Notes under the pieces: model-generated
Seen by the model: the letters and a program-made list of their open reading frames with translations, nothing else
What the model was told of the DNA's origin: nothing
Databases searched by the model: none
Source of the DNA: JBAZAX01 sp964568625
GTDB taxonomy: Bacteria > Babelota > Babeliae > Babelales > RVW-14
Direction: 5' to 3'
DNA: 64,000 nucleotides
Assembly: GCA_964568625.1 (NCBI GenBank)
Contig: CAZMQG010000004.1
Span: 36,659-100,658 of the forward strand
Translations under genes and position numbers: made by a program
Shown: positions 41,601-50,749 of the stretch, piece by piece
Position numbering within the stretch: the first letter of the stretch is position 1
How the letters are laid out: each line of letters opens with the position of its first letter

Positions 41601-42155
41601 TTACTTCTCTTTAAGAAAGTATATCTTGGACCAAACCACGCCACCCCGGCTATCTTTTTCCTCAACAATAGTGCCAATATTCCTTGCCGCCAAATCCTGA
41701 GATATTCGCGCAAAGAGTTTATTACCAAATTCATCCATTTTTGGCACCTCACGCCCCTTGAATTGGAGCGTAAACTTCACCTTATTACCGTCCTTAAAAA
41801 AGCTCTCCGCCTTATTCAACTTTGTCTTGTAATCCTGATCGTCAATACTTGGTCGAATTTTAATCTCTTTAACCAGAATCACTTTCTGATGCTTCTTAGC
41901 CTCACAAAGTTGCTTTTTCTTCTCATAAATAAATTTGCCAAAATTCATTATTCTGGCTATTACTACTGAATCCTTTTCCCCCACCTGGACAAGATCCATA
42001 CCCTCAGCTTCAGCTATAGACAAGGCCTGACGCTTAGATATGGCCCCTAAATTCTCACCATTTCCGCCAATTACCATAACTGTGTCAGCTTTTATACCTT
42101 CATTTACTCGGTACTTGCTCTGTAAATCTTGGTTATTATCTTTAAATTTATTCAC
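41601..42155 (-). CDS. infC: Translation initiation factor IF-3
   Basis: 184 residues from GTG 42155. IF-3 keeps the 30S subunit free and checks start codon and initiator tRNA. N-domain: YRVNEGIKADTVMVIGGNGENLG; basic linker; C-domain with KIRPSIDDQDYKTKLNKAESFFKDG and FTLQFKGRE. The start was chosen because AGGGA lies 7 bases before GTG 42155; a TTG at 42176 is the alternative. It overlaps the recA end by 8 bp, which suggests that infC translation is coupled to recA. That is an unusual pairing. Confidence 0.95.
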   Translation of the reverse strand: MNKFKDNNQDLQSKYRVNEGIKADTVMVIGGNGENLGAISKRQALSIAEAEGMDLVQVGEKDSVVIARIMNFGKFIYEKKKQLCEAKKHQKVILVKEIKIRPSIDDQDYKTKLNKAESFFKDGNKVKFTLQFKGREVPKMDEFGNKLFARISQDLAARNIGTIVEEKDSRGGVVWSKIYFLKEK

Positions 42156-43215
42156 AAACAAATCCCTGGCTATCAATTTTTTCTTTTACGCCACTTAACA
42201 ATGCATCTAACAACTTCTTATCCTCCTTAATTTTTTTAACACAGTTTTCACGCCCTTGGCCAAGCCGTTCATTTTCATATGTGAACCAAGCGCCACCTTG
42301 CTTTATAATTCCAAATTGTAGAGCTGCATCCAAGATTTCTAATTCAACACTAATTCCTTCTCCAAAAACAAGGTCTACCTCTACTTTTTTAAAGGGTGGA
42401 GCAACCTTATTTTTTACAATCTTAACAGAAACCCTATTTCCAAAGGCTATATCACCTTTTTTTAGGGTTGCAATTTTTCTAATTTCAATTCTTACTGAAG
42501 AGTAAAATTTCAAAGCATTTCCGCCTGTAGTAGTCTCATTTGGGCCAAATGACGGCATTCCATGACTAATTTTACTTCTTATCTGATTTATAAAAATCAA
42601 AATTGTCTTGGACTTATGAACAACCGCTGTAAGCTTTCGTAGGGCTTGAGACATTAACCTGGCTTGTAAACCCATATGCGAATCCCCCATGTCCCCTTCC
42701 AATTCAGCCTTTGGAACCAATGCTGCAACTGAATCGACTATAATTAGGTCTACTGCATTAGATCTTACAAGCATCTCAGTAATTTCAAGGGCCTGCTCTC
42801 CAAAATCAGGTTGTGAAATAATTAATTCATTAACATTTACACCAACTTTTGTAGCATATGATGGATCCATTGCATGTTCTGCATCTATATAAGCACAAAC
42901 ACCGCCCTTTTTCTGCACCTGAGAAATTGCATGTAAAGCAAGTGTTGATTTACCAGATGATTCAGGCCCAAAAATTTCAATAATTCTACCTTTAGGAAAT
43001 CCTCCAACTCCAAGAGCCGAGTCAATCAAAATTGAACCGGTTGAAACTACTTCAATTTTTGTATCTGTTTTTTGGCCCAGTAACATTACTGAGCCATTTC
43101 CAAATTCTTTATCAATCTGAGCAAAAGTCGATTCTAACGACTTAAACTTCTCAGGGGATATCTTTAGCAATGCTGAACTTTGCGTGTCTTTTGATGTTGA
43201 TACTTCTTTTGACAT
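42148..43215 (-). CDS. recA: Recombinase RecA
   Basis: 355 residues. Central recombination and SOS protein; coats single-strand DNA and drives strand exchange. Walker A GPESSGKST (83-91), LIIVDSVAALVPKAELEGDMGD, loop L2 region SKISHGMPSFGPNETTTGGNALKFY, and the MAW-like catalytic Glu region EHAMDPSYA are all present. The lysine-rich tail is shorter and less acidic than in E. coli. Starts in the stop of the upstream gene (TAATG), so the three genes ppiD-like, recA and infC overlap in a row. No LexA box was recognised, consistent with RecA being inside an operon here. Confidence 0.98.
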   Translation of the reverse strand: MSKEVSTSKDTQSSALLKISPEKFKSLESTFAQIDKEFGNGSVMLLGQKTDTKIEVVSTGSILIDSALGVGGFPKGRIIEIFGPESSGKSTLALHAISQVQKKGGVCAYIDAEHAMDPSYATKVGVNVNELIISQPDFGEQALEITEMLVRSNAVDLIIVDSVAALVPKAELEGDMGDSHMGLQARLMSQALRKLTAVVHKSKTILIFINQIRSKISHGMPSFGPNETTTGGNALKFYSSVRIEIRKIATLKKGDIAFGNRVSVKIVKNKVAPPFKKVEVDLVFGEGISVELEILDAALQFGIIKQGGAWFTYENERLGQGRENCVKKIKEDKKLLDALLSGVKEKIDSQGFVCE

Positions 43216-45176
43216 TAAATGTCTTTCGAGTGGTTTTTATGTAAACTTAATACTTTCTTATCCATATCTATTTTAGCATTTCTTAGCAATGATGCAATAA
43301 ACGCATTCGTATGCTTCCTTGATTCCTTCAAATTTTCTTTATTTTTAATATCATCCTTTTTATCTTCAAATCGCTGAGCATCATCGTATTGAATAGATTT
43401 TAAAGTGACTAAATAATAGTCATTGTCATAAGAATCCTGCAATACCTGTTTTTTATCAGAAATTATAAACATTTTACTTAATAAAGGCATTTTATCATCA
43501 AATCCTTGGATTTTATCGCCTTTTTTTATAAAACCTGTTTCTATAACCTTAATTCCATTTCGAGTAGCAGCATCTTTTAATGTTGTCTGGGAATTAAGTA
43601 TATCCGCCTTAATCTGACTCACAGCTTTACGTTGTAACTGTGTAGCACGATTTTTATAATAATCTTTTAAAACAACATCTTTGACAGTTAAAAAATCAGG
43701 TAAATAACTTTTTTTAGCATCAATCAATCTATAAATGACATATTTTCCAGTTGTTTTAAAATAACCCAATTCTCTTTCCTGTTTCTTTGAAGAGAACAAT
43801 CTTTGTGCTATTTGTCCTAAAATCTCTGCATCTGTTATGTCCTTTTCGGATAACCAATCAGTTTCTTTAGCCTGTAAAGAGTGTTCTTTTGCAAAAGCAT
43901 CAAGAGTACTTGCATCCTCTCTGGCCTTATGCATCATTATACCTAGCTCACCTTGTAAAATTGCAACGCTGCGCTTACTACGCAAAGAACTTATAATTTC
44001 ACTCTTAACAGCTTCTAAAGGCTTTTCAACAGCCTTAATTCTTTCAACTAACTGTATAATCTCATACCCATCCCCAGTTATGATGATATCAGAAATCTGA
44101 TTTGATTCTTTTAACTTAAATGCAGCGGATTCAAAAGCAGAATCATATTTGCCTTTAGTGAAAAAATCTACAACTCCACCATTTTTAGCCGTTTGCACAT
44201 CTTGTGAATACTGTTTAGCAAGTTCAGCAAATTTTTCGGGCGCTTGTTTTGCTTTTTGGTGAATTTCCTCAGCCTTTTTATAACCACTTTCCGTACCTTG
44301 TATACCCTTGCTTTTTTTGATCAAAATCTTACGAACTTTAACCTTGGGGGCTATTCTAAATAAAGAACTTTTATTTTTGTCATAAAAATTCTTTATTGAT
44401 TGCTCATCAATTTCAATATTTTTTTCATAACTTTCTACAGCAAGTTCCCAATATTTGGCTCTATATTTATCAGGAACTCTATAACTTTCTTTATTTTGAG
44501 CGTAAAAATCTTCAAGACTTTTTACATCAGGAGTTACACTTTTTGCTTGGTTTAAAAAATGATCCAATCCAAATTCTGCTATCTCAAAATTCTTCTTAAC
44601 ATATTCTTCTTCAAAAAACTCCTTGGCAAAAAATTCTGGTTGGAAGTAAGTATTTGCAATCAAGCGTTTCACAACTTCAGATTTGAACTCTGATGCTTTT
44701 GATCTTTCATATTCGACTGCATTTGTTGAAAGCATTTTTAAATAATTATGATATGTCTCAATGTTTACCTTACCATTTTCATCAAGAATATTTCCTGGGA
44801 TTGACTCGATTAATCTTGAGTTGAATGTTTCCTTATCAATATTAATTTTAAATTTCTTTTGAATGTCATTAATTAACTTATCTTCAACGCAAATATTAAA
44901 AGCCATTTCATCAAGGTTACCAAATTGGCTCAACAAATTTAAAAGCTTTTCTTCTGACATCCCGTAAAGTTGCATATACGGAGCCATAATTCGTTTGAGC
45001 GCTCGTCTATAATCATTAAAGTAAATTTTCTTTCCGTCTACTCTTCCAACTACAGATTCATCCGATCCTTTTTTCCCGAAAAACAAACCAAAACCACTAC
45101 CTAATGCCAATGATGCAAAAACAACCCACAAAACTGTATGCCACTTCTTCATTTCTTTTCTGAATATATAAATCAT
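43215..45176 (-). CDS. PpiD/SurA-like membrane-anchored periplasmic peptidyl-prolyl isomerase
   Basis: 653 residues. One N-terminal membrane helix (about 12-32), an N-terminal chaperone region (about 40-255) like SurA_N, a parvulin-type prolyl isomerase domain (about 283-392; KVRKILIKKS ... YSQDVQTAKNGGVVDFFTKG ... GYEIIQLVERI), then a C-terminal chaperone region. Matches the plan of PpiD, an inner-membrane chaperone near the Sec translocon that helps fold outer-membrane and secreted proteins, a fitting job for this exported-protein-rich genome. The start could also be the ATG at 45152. Overlaps recA by one base. Confidence 0.85.
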   Translation of the reverse strand: MIYIFRKEMKKWHTVLWVVFASLALGSGFGLFFGKKGSDESVVGRVDGKKIYFNDYRRALKRIMAPYMQLYGMSEEKLLNLLSQFGNLDEMAFNICVEDKLINDIQKKFKINIDKETFNSRLIESIPGNILDENGKVNIETYHNYLKMLSTNAVEYERSKASEFKSEVVKRLIANTYFQPEFFAKEFFEEEYVKKNFEIAEFGLDHFLNQAKSVTPDVKSLEDFYAQNKESYRVPDKYRAKYWELAVESYEKNIEIDEQSIKNFYDKNKSSLFRIAPKVKVRKILIKKSKGIQGTESGYKKAEEIHQKAKQAPEKFAELAKQYSQDVQTAKNGGVVDFFTKGKYDSAFESAAFKLKESNQISDIIITGDGYEIIQLVERIKAVEKPLEAVKSEIISSLRSKRSVAILQGELGIMMHKAREDASTLDAFAKEHSLQAKETDWLSEKDITDAEILGQIAQRLFSSKKQERELGYFKTTGKYVIYRLIDAKKSYLPDFLTVKDVVLKDYYKNRATQLQRKAVSQIKADILNSQTTLKDAATRNGIKVIETGFIKKGDKIQGFDDKMPLLSKMFIISDKKQVLQDSYDNDYYLVTLKSIQYDDAQRFEDKKDDIKNKENLKESRKHTNAFIASLLRNAKIDMDKKVLSLHKNHSKDI

Positions 45177-45284
45177 CGAAAATGCCTTTCAATCCTTGTG
45201 TTTTAGTAATACTAAAATTCCTTTATTACAACAACTTTCAATAACAGAGTTTACAGGATAACAACGTTTTTTCCAATACTAAAT

Positions 45285-45314
45285 ATTTGCCCCCAGAAAA
45301 TTCTGGGGGCAAAT
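45285..45314 (-). terminator. Hairpin terminator after the SagB-like gene
   Basis: ATTTGCCCCCAGAA (45285-45298), AA loop, TTCTGGGGGCAAAT (45301-45314): perfect 14-bp stem. The minus strand continues ATTTAG, a modest T-tract. Confidence 0.7.
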
Positions 45315-45379
45315 AACCTTTATCAAATCAATAAAATTTAACTTAGATCAAAACTAAATTTATTTTCTCAAAAATAAAT

Positions 45380-46069
45380 TTAGTTTATAATTCCAACGGG
45401 AAGAATACACAATGCATGCTCATTTTTATCTAAATGTAAAACAGAAGCAATTTTTTCTTTTTCAATAGCGCCAACAAACGTAGTTCCCAATCCCATCGCT
45501 GTTGCTTGCAAATAAATATTTTGAGCAACACATCCTACTTCCATATGAACAAACTTATTAGCATTCTCACCATATTTTTTTGATGTTCTTTCATAGATTC
45601 CACAAACCACTATTGCAATTGGAGCTTCCTTGATCCACTCTTGAGATAACGCGGCATCACTTAATTCTGAACGTTTATCACCATCACCAATTTTTATAAT
45701 TACATGATCCTTACTTAAATATTTATAAACACCAGATACGAGATCTGTCATCTTTCCAGCAATAAGATAAATTTCAAGCGGATAAATTGCACCAGCCGAT
45801 GGTGCAGCTCGAAAGCCATCATCATTAGTTATTCCTTGAGCTGCCCATAAAATCTGGCCAACTTGAGCTAAAGTAAGAGGTTCTTGCTTATAAGATCTAA
45901 TTGATCGCCGTTGCTTAATTGCTTTTTCAACGGAAATTTTTCCATCAAAATTTGGTGTTGGTAACGGAAACCTTTCATCTTTGCGATAATCAGATTTTAT
46001 ATAAAGAACGAAAGTTACAATAGCAAAAGTAAATATCACTGCAATAAGTAAATAATTTACAAAATTCAT
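45380..46069 (-). CDS. SagB-type nitroreductase-fold oxidoreductase, membrane-anchored
   Basis: 229 residues. One N-terminal membrane helix (4-24) then an FMN-binding nitroreductase-fold domain of the SagB/ThcOx subgroup: IKQRRSIRSYKQEPLTLAQVGQILWAAQG, RAAPSAGAIYPLEIYLI, and the C-terminal VGCVAQNIYLQATAMGLGTTFVGAI with LPVG at the end. SagB enzymes oxidise azolines in peptide natural products or act in other flavin reactions. No YcaO or precursor peptide gene is adjacent, so a toxin role is unsupported; stand-alone SagB-like proteins are common in bacteria. The cofactor and fold are confident, the substrate is unknown. Confidence 0.88.
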   Translation of the reverse strand: MNFVNYLLIAVIFTFAIVTFVLYIKSDYRKDERFPLPTPNFDGKISVEKAIKQRRSIRSYKQEPLTLAQVGQILWAAQGITNDDGFRAAPSAGAIYPLEIYLIAGKMTDLVSGVYKYLSKDHVIIKIGDGDKRSELSDAALSQEWIKEAPIAIVVCGIYERTSKKYGENANKFVHMEVGCVAQNIYLQATAMGLGTTFVGAIEKEKIASVLHLDKNEHALCILPVGIIN

Positions 46070-46322
46070 AGTGTTCCTTTTTATATATTTATTTTTAGTT
46101 AGTTATTTTAACATCAATCCCAATTTTGATCACCAAAATTATTTTGATTCGTTCCGCCCTATTTCAAATCAACGTATAGATCGCACCTAAAAAACAACTC
46201 GATTAAAAATCAAATTTAAGCAACGTTTTTAGATCATCCAAAGTGAATCATCAATAAATTTTTAGGGCTTAAGTATTCAATAAAATACTTTTTTCTATTT
46301 TAAATAATTCAAATACATTTTA

Positions 46323-47306
46323 TTATCTAGTTGTAAATTCATCCCATGCGGTCAAAATTTGATTTTGAGTTTTAGTATCTGGTAACCCAACAGATATGGT
46401 TTGAATTAAAAAATCTGATTGTGGAGCTGCTTGTAAAATTTGACGCTCAAAACTTTTCCAAAAAGTTTTTTGGCGTTTGGCATACTGCACCGTTTGAATT
46501 TGAATTTTCTCAATTAAAGCAGGTAACGCGCTGCACTTCTTTCCCGCTTTAATCCATTCAAATATTTCAGGATACCCAATTAGATTTTTGCTTTTTAAAA
46601 ATGCTTCCCAATCAGTTCCAATTAAATGTTCTGCTTCCTCAATCCATCCATTTTCTAAAACAGAGTGGGGATTAATCATCAATAAAGTTCGCATATTGAT
46701 ACGGTCTTTTAAAATGGCAGTCTCTGGTTTTACGTAAACAATTAAAGTATTAAACTTGGGTTTTAATCTTGGTTTGTAAGCTGATGGTTTTGATCCGGTT
46801 TGGATCCAAATTTTCAATGCACGATTAATTCTATAGTTATCGTTTTGATGTAGCTCTGCAGATCTTTCAGGATCAATTTTCTGTAGTAATTCCCATTGCT
46901 GATCTTTATCTAATTCATCAATATTTATTTGATTATTATTTTTTAGTTCTTGGATCGGTAACTCCTGGGGAGGGAAAAATAGTGACTTGATGTAAAAAAG
47001 AGAACCGCCAACAATAACCGGAATTTTACCTCTTGCACAAATATCATTTACCAAATCCGTAACAAGATTTCTATATTTAACAACACTCAAATCTTCAGGC
47101 TTATCAAGTAAGTCAAATAAATGATGTTTATACGCAATATTTACAAGATCTGGCTTTGCTGTTCCAACTGAAAGAGGTTTATAAAACTGCCCAACATCAG
47201 CATTGATTATTTCACAAGATCGAATAGACGCAATCATTTCTGAAAGTTGAGTTTTACCAGAAGCTGTAGGCCCAGTGATTATCAAAGCATTTAAAGAGGT
47301 GCTCAT
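46323..47306 (-). CDS. miaA: tRNA dimethylallyltransferase
   Basis: 327 residues. Adds a dimethylallyl group to A37 of tRNAs reading U-starting codons. P-loop GPTASGKT (12-19), the IINADVGQFYKPLSVGTAKP segment (family has S for the G before Q; here DVGQ) and the GWIEEAEHLIG and TVQYAKRQKTFW C-terminal blocks are clear. The VGQFYK variant of the usual DSxQxY is mildly unusual. Starts 2 bp after the carD-like gene, likely one transcript. Confidence 0.93.
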   Translation of the reverse strand: MSTSLNALIITGPTASGKTQLSEMIASIRSCEIINADVGQFYKPLSVGTAKPDLVNIAYKHHLFDLLDKPEDLSVVKYRNLVTDLVNDICARGKIPVIVGGSLFYIKSLFFPPQELPIQELKNNNQINIDELDKDQQWELLQKIDPERSAELHQNDNYRINRALKIWIQTGSKPSAYKPRLKPKFNTLIVYVKPETAILKDRINMRTLLMINPHSVLENGWIEEAEHLIGTDWEAFLKSKNLIGYPEIFEWIKAGKKCSALPALIEKIQIQTVQYAKRQKTFWKSFERQILQAAPQSDFLIQTISVGLPDTKTQNQILTAWDEFTTR

Positions 47307-47308
47307 AT

Positions 47309-47866
47309 TTACGCAGCCTGAACCCCATTTTTAACATGAATTTTTGAATATGAGGTCATGTTCATCAACTGCTTAAATGGACAACGTAACTCTTGAATAA
47401 CTTCCTCACGCCCAATATTTTTCCCGGATTGAATTTCCTGAGCCAAAATATCTTCAACAGATTGCAATAACATTCTTTCACCAAATGATAGCTCTTTCTG
47501 TTGAGATACATACATTAGATCACGATATATTTTGACAATTTCAAGCAACTTTCCACCTTGAATTTTTAATTGATACCCCTTATTTCTTCTATTCCACCCA
47601 CTAGGAGTAAAATCGATTCCTTCAAGTTTCTTTTCAGGTTCCTTTGACAGCTCTTTTAATGCTTGATCTATAACTATTACGGAACTAATATACCTTAACC
47701 CAATAGAATCAGCATTATAAACTGGAACCAAAATAGTCATATCTTTATAGATAAAAGAAAGTTTAATAAATTTAACACTAGAACCAGCAACGTTTTTTTC
47801 AATAATGCCATCAACATTTGCAACGCCATGTCCTGGATAAACAACTTTATCATTGGGTTCAAACAT
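47309..47866 (-). CDS. CarD-family transcriptional regulator
   Basis: 185 residues. CarD/CdnL proteins bind RNA polymerase beta and stabilise open complexes at rRNA and other promoters. The N-terminal Tudor-like RNA polymerase-interaction domain is plain (FEPNDKVVYPGHGVANVDGI ... KFIKLSFIYKDMTILVPV), followed by the helical DNA-binding domain (about 70-165) with basic RNKGYQLKIQGGK and VYRDL-type helix (KIYRDLMYVSQQKELSFGE). A consensus promoter sits upstream at 47953-47982. Likely co-transcribed with miaA. Confidence 0.93.
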   Translation of the reverse strand: MFEPNDKVVYPGHGVANVDGIIEKNVAGSSVKFIKLSFIYKDMTILVPVYNADSIGLRYISSVIVIDQALKELSKEPEKKLEGIDFTPSGWNRRNKGYQLKIQGGKLLEIVKIYRDLMYVSQQKELSFGERMLLQSVEDILAQEIQSGKNIGREEVIQELRCPFKQLMNMTSYSKIHVKNGVQAA

Positions 47867-48298
47867 GATATCCCCTCAGACTTTTGTCTCCGATAAACTC
47901 TTGCCTCTGAAGACACCCCGCCACACTCAAATCACAGACCACAGATAAGATGATTATAACAGAAAAAATAATTATCTTACAAGCTGCATAGAAAAGTAAA
48001 AATAATAACATATACTTCAATTTCTAATAGAAAACACATGTTTTAAAATTACGCCGCTTATTCCACTTAGGACTTTTGAAACCGTCCAAAGCAAAGAAAT
48101 AGAGGTTACGCTACCCATTTTTGTAATGCGCAACCCCAAATCCTTCCCCCTAACCCTCACTTTTACTTACATATTTAAAATACCTAAAATCAGTATAAAA
48201 AAATAAGTATTTCGTAATTTTATCAATAAAGCCCTTACAAAAAGCAAAAGCCTTGTTATAGTAATTTGACTAAAAAGTATTTTTGAGGACTAAATATT
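47867..48298. other. 432-bp interval between divergent carD and wzx-like genes
   Basis: Holds the carD promoter (47953-47982). The flippase gene on the other side has a GAGGAC ribosome site. The central part is AT-rich with a short C-rich tract; no gene or stable hairpin was recognised. Confidence 0.5.
47953..47982 (-). promoter_or_regulatory. Promoter of carD-miaA
   Basis: On the minus strand TTGTAA, 18-base spacer, TATAAT, about 87 bases before the carD start. Confidence 0.6.
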
Positions 48299-49672
48299 AT
48301 GAATAGCCAAAATACCAATCCGCTAAATTTACTTGAAGCCCAATTCCATAAGGGATTTCGTTGGGCTGTTTGCGGAAGTATGCTATATGAAGCCTGTAAA
48401 ACGCTGCACAACATACTACTAACTTACTATTTAACACCTAAAGAGTATGGATTAATAGCAAGCTCATTATCATTCATATATCTTATAACAAAAATTGCAG
48501 ACTTTGGGGCAAGCACCTCAATTCTTCCATTCTACCATTTATTTATTAAGAGCAAGCAAAACTTTAAGAGGCTTCTTTTTAAGTTTTATTTATTTCCCCA
48601 TATTCCATTACTTTTATCCACGGCAACAATTGCTACAATATTTTTAGCATTTTATAAATCTACAAGTATCGGCTTACCTATGCTTTTAATAATTGCAGCA
48701 ACAATAGTTCTAGAATCTATAAGATCGTTTCTACGGCTATTTCTTTACACAAGTCTTGAGTGTAAAAAAACAGTTTTTACTGATGTAGCATCATTTTTAT
48801 TTTATCTATTTTTAGTATGGACGCCATACCTCCTATTTAATTATCCTGTAACATTTAAAAATATATTAATTTTTCATATCATAGATTCATTAATTGTAAC
48901 CATACTATTTACATTCCTACTTTATAAAATATATACAACCATTCCAGATACAGGATTAGCCTTACCTTCCAAATTTAAAAATAGAATCATTAGCGCAAAA
49001 ATTTTTAATTATTTTCTACGCTTAAGCCGTGAAGTCTTTACATCAAATTTTCTTACTCCATTTTTTGCTTTAAAATTTGGATTCGAATATGCAGGTCTTT
49101 TTTATCTAGCCGCAGTTATTGCGCACTTCATACAATCAATATTCAAAATTTCAGTAGGATACCTTGGTAACGCTATTCTCGCTAATCTAAAAAATAGTAC
49201 GCCTTATGAAAAACAGCATGCTTTTGATCTTTTGACTCGAAAACTTTCAACATTAATAAGCCCTCTTATAATAATACTTTTCATCAACCATTCCAAAATA
49301 CTTCGTTATGCCAACTGCTCAGATTTAAGTATGGCAACAATAGGGTTAGCTCTACTTTTTTTAATTATTCAAATAATAGATTTTATAGTTTCACTTTATG
49401 AACAATTCTACGTTATGGAAGAGCAGTCATTTAAATTTTTTTGTTACAAAGCTCTAGAATTCATAATTTTTTATATTTTTATTATCTATTCCAAGCATTC
49501 ACAAACACTTTCAACTATGTTGCTTGGAATTATAAGTATAAAGATGCTAAGTTTTTCCATTATAGCATTAAATGCCTATTCTAACTGGCGAATCAAACCA
49601 AAGTTTCAAACAAATCCACGCTACCTAGTGTTATCTGTAGCAATAGCATTTCTAGCTTTTTTTATACTTTAA
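48299..49672 (+). CDS. Wzx-like polysaccharide flippase (MOP superfamily)
   Basis: 457 residues, about 12-14 membrane helices. The N-terminal half reads like Wzx/RfbX proteins (FHKGFRWAVCGSMLYEACKTLHNILLTYYLTPKEYGLIASSLSFI), which flip lipid-linked sugar units across the inner membrane for O-antigen or capsule. The MurJ family is the main alternative, but the N-terminal pattern and length favour Wzx. Base composition is as AT-rich as the neighbours. Next to a long gene-free region; no glycosyltransferases adjoin it. Confidence 0.75.
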   Translation: MNSQNTNPLNLLEAQFHKGFRWAVCGSMLYEACKTLHNILLTYYLTPKEYGLIASSLSFIYLITKIADFGASTSILPFYHLFIKSKQNFKRLLFKFYLFPHIPLLLSTATIATIFLAFYKSTSIGLPMLLIIAATIVLESIRSFLRLFLYTSLECKKTVFTDVASFLFYLFLVWTPYLLFNYPVTFKNILIFHIIDSLIVTILFTFLLYKIYTTIPDTGLALPSKFKNRIISAKIFNYFLRLSREVFTSNFLTPFFALKFGFEYAGLFYLAAVIAHFIQSIFKISVGYLGNAILANLKNSTPYEKQHAFDLLTRKLSTLISPLIIILFINHSKILRYANCSDLSMATIGLALLFLIIQIIDFIVSLYEQFYVMEEQSFKFFCYKALEFIIFYIFIIYSKHSQTLSTMLLGIISIKMLSFSIIALNAYSNWRIKPKFQTNPRYLVLSVAIAFLAFFIL

Positions 49673-49801
49673 AAAAATAATATTACATAAAATATGAGTA
49701 GCAATATAAGTGCAAAAAAAATATATGCATTTTTTACATGTCGCGCTTTTCCCTTTTTTGGAGTTCTTTATATTTGAGTTTTTCAATAAATTTAAAAATT
49801 T

Positions 49802-49993
49802 TTATTGGGTTTTGTTTTTGAATTTAGTTTTGAATGTATAAAATTTATATCGTTTAGGGTTTTTAAGTTTACGTTTTAAATATTCGCGTGCGATTGGTAA
49901 GTAACTAACTCTCGCATATGTATACATAATATGTATGTATGTCATGCATGTGTTAATTGATTTACGCATTCCTTTTTTAGTTCTATTTAACAT
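49802..49993 (-). CDS. Possible 63-residue basic protein, doubtful
   Basis: A lysine/arginine-rich frame (MLNRTKKGMRKS ... YLKRKLKNPKRYKF) in the gene-poor region; no recognised domain and no clear ribosome site. The ACAT repeats run through its centre (TYIHIMYTY), which argues against a conserved protein. Kept only as a candidate. Confidence 0.2.
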   Translation of the reverse strand: MLNRTKKGMRKSINTCMTYIHIMYTYARVSYLPIAREYLKRKLKNPKRYKFYTFKTKFKNKTQ

Positions 49994-50408
49994 CCAATAA
50001 TATCTTTTTCCCTATCGTCATAATGTACATGTATCATAGACATGCATGTCTTATATTTGTACATATATATAAGATGCACTTTGTTACTATCTATCTATCT
50101 AAACAACACACTCATAACACTTTTCATAACACTTTTCATAGCATTCCATTCCATTTCCATATGTATATGCTACACGGTATATGACCACGGTTTCATCTAT
50201 ACCTTCTATCCACTCTACTATTGGTTTTTATTTCCCACACACTATATCCCCACAACTCACCTCAGCATAACCATAGTTAATCCTAATCCCCCTAACTCAT
50301 ACTCATATACACCCAATAAATCATATCTACATATCTATATGCTTATAAATCCCATACCACCCATGAAAACATCCCACCGAACATCCCACGAGTTTGCACG
50401 GAGGCGAG

Positions 50409-50456
50409 CCCCACCAGCCCCATAAAAATACCCCTCGCCAAATCCCCACAAGCCCC
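50409..50456 (-). other. Potential G-quadruplex sequence upstream of dnaK
   Basis: Five CCCC tracts on the plus strand at 50409-50412, 50418-50421, 50431-50434, 50444-50447 and 50453-50456, separated by 5, 9, 9 and 5 bases; the minus strand therefore has five GGGG tracts. The sequence pattern is clear, but folding is only predicted. Confidence 0.55.
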
Positions 50457-50648
50457 AATATAATGGGCTGGCGGGGCGAGACGGAGTGCTGAGACGTTTA
50501 AAAATAGGGAGAAAAACTGTTTTACATAATATTAATTTACGCGACGAAGACACGGGGAAAAACGTCTTCTACAAACCCATCGCATTTCCAATTGCAAATC
50601 GCGCTCTAAAATCTTAGCGTAACGCACTAAGATTTTCTAATAAACTAC

Positions 50649-50677
50649 TTGACTTGCCTTCATTAAGAGACTAAAAT
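50649..50677 (+). promoter_or_regulatory. Sigma-70-like promoter of dnaK
   Basis: TTGACT, 17-base spacer, TAAAAT, 73 bases before the start codon. No CIRCE inverted repeat or sigma-32 consensus was seen. Confidence 0.7.
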
Positions 50678-50749
50678 AAGCTTAGTATTAAAAAATAGGT
50701 TATAAAATTAGAATTAATTAGGTTTAATAACTAAAATAAGGATAATCAA

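Larger units (their letters stand above)
49673..50749. other. 1.08-kb gene-poor region with strong base skew and C-tracts
   Basis: Between the flippase gene and dnaK. Part one (49880-50080) is full of ACAT/GTAT alternations (TATGTATGTATG, ACATATATATAAG). Part two (50100-50460) is pyrimidine-rich on the plus strand with many CC/CCC runs, ending in five CCCC tracts (50409-50456), i.e. G-tracts on the minus strand. Part three has the dnaK promoter. Frames at 50042-50425 (+) and 50335-50553 (-) have biased composition, lack ribosome sites and are not called. A weak 63-codon frame is listed separately. Confidence 0.5.

Noticed and set aside
50042..50425. 127-codon plus-strand frame in the skewed region
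   Set aside because: Product is composition-driven (Tyr/Ile/Pro/Thr), without a ribosome site or domain.
50335..50553. 72-codon minus-strand frame opposite the C-tracts
   Set aside because: Gly-rich reading of the G-tracts; no start signal and no homology-like text.
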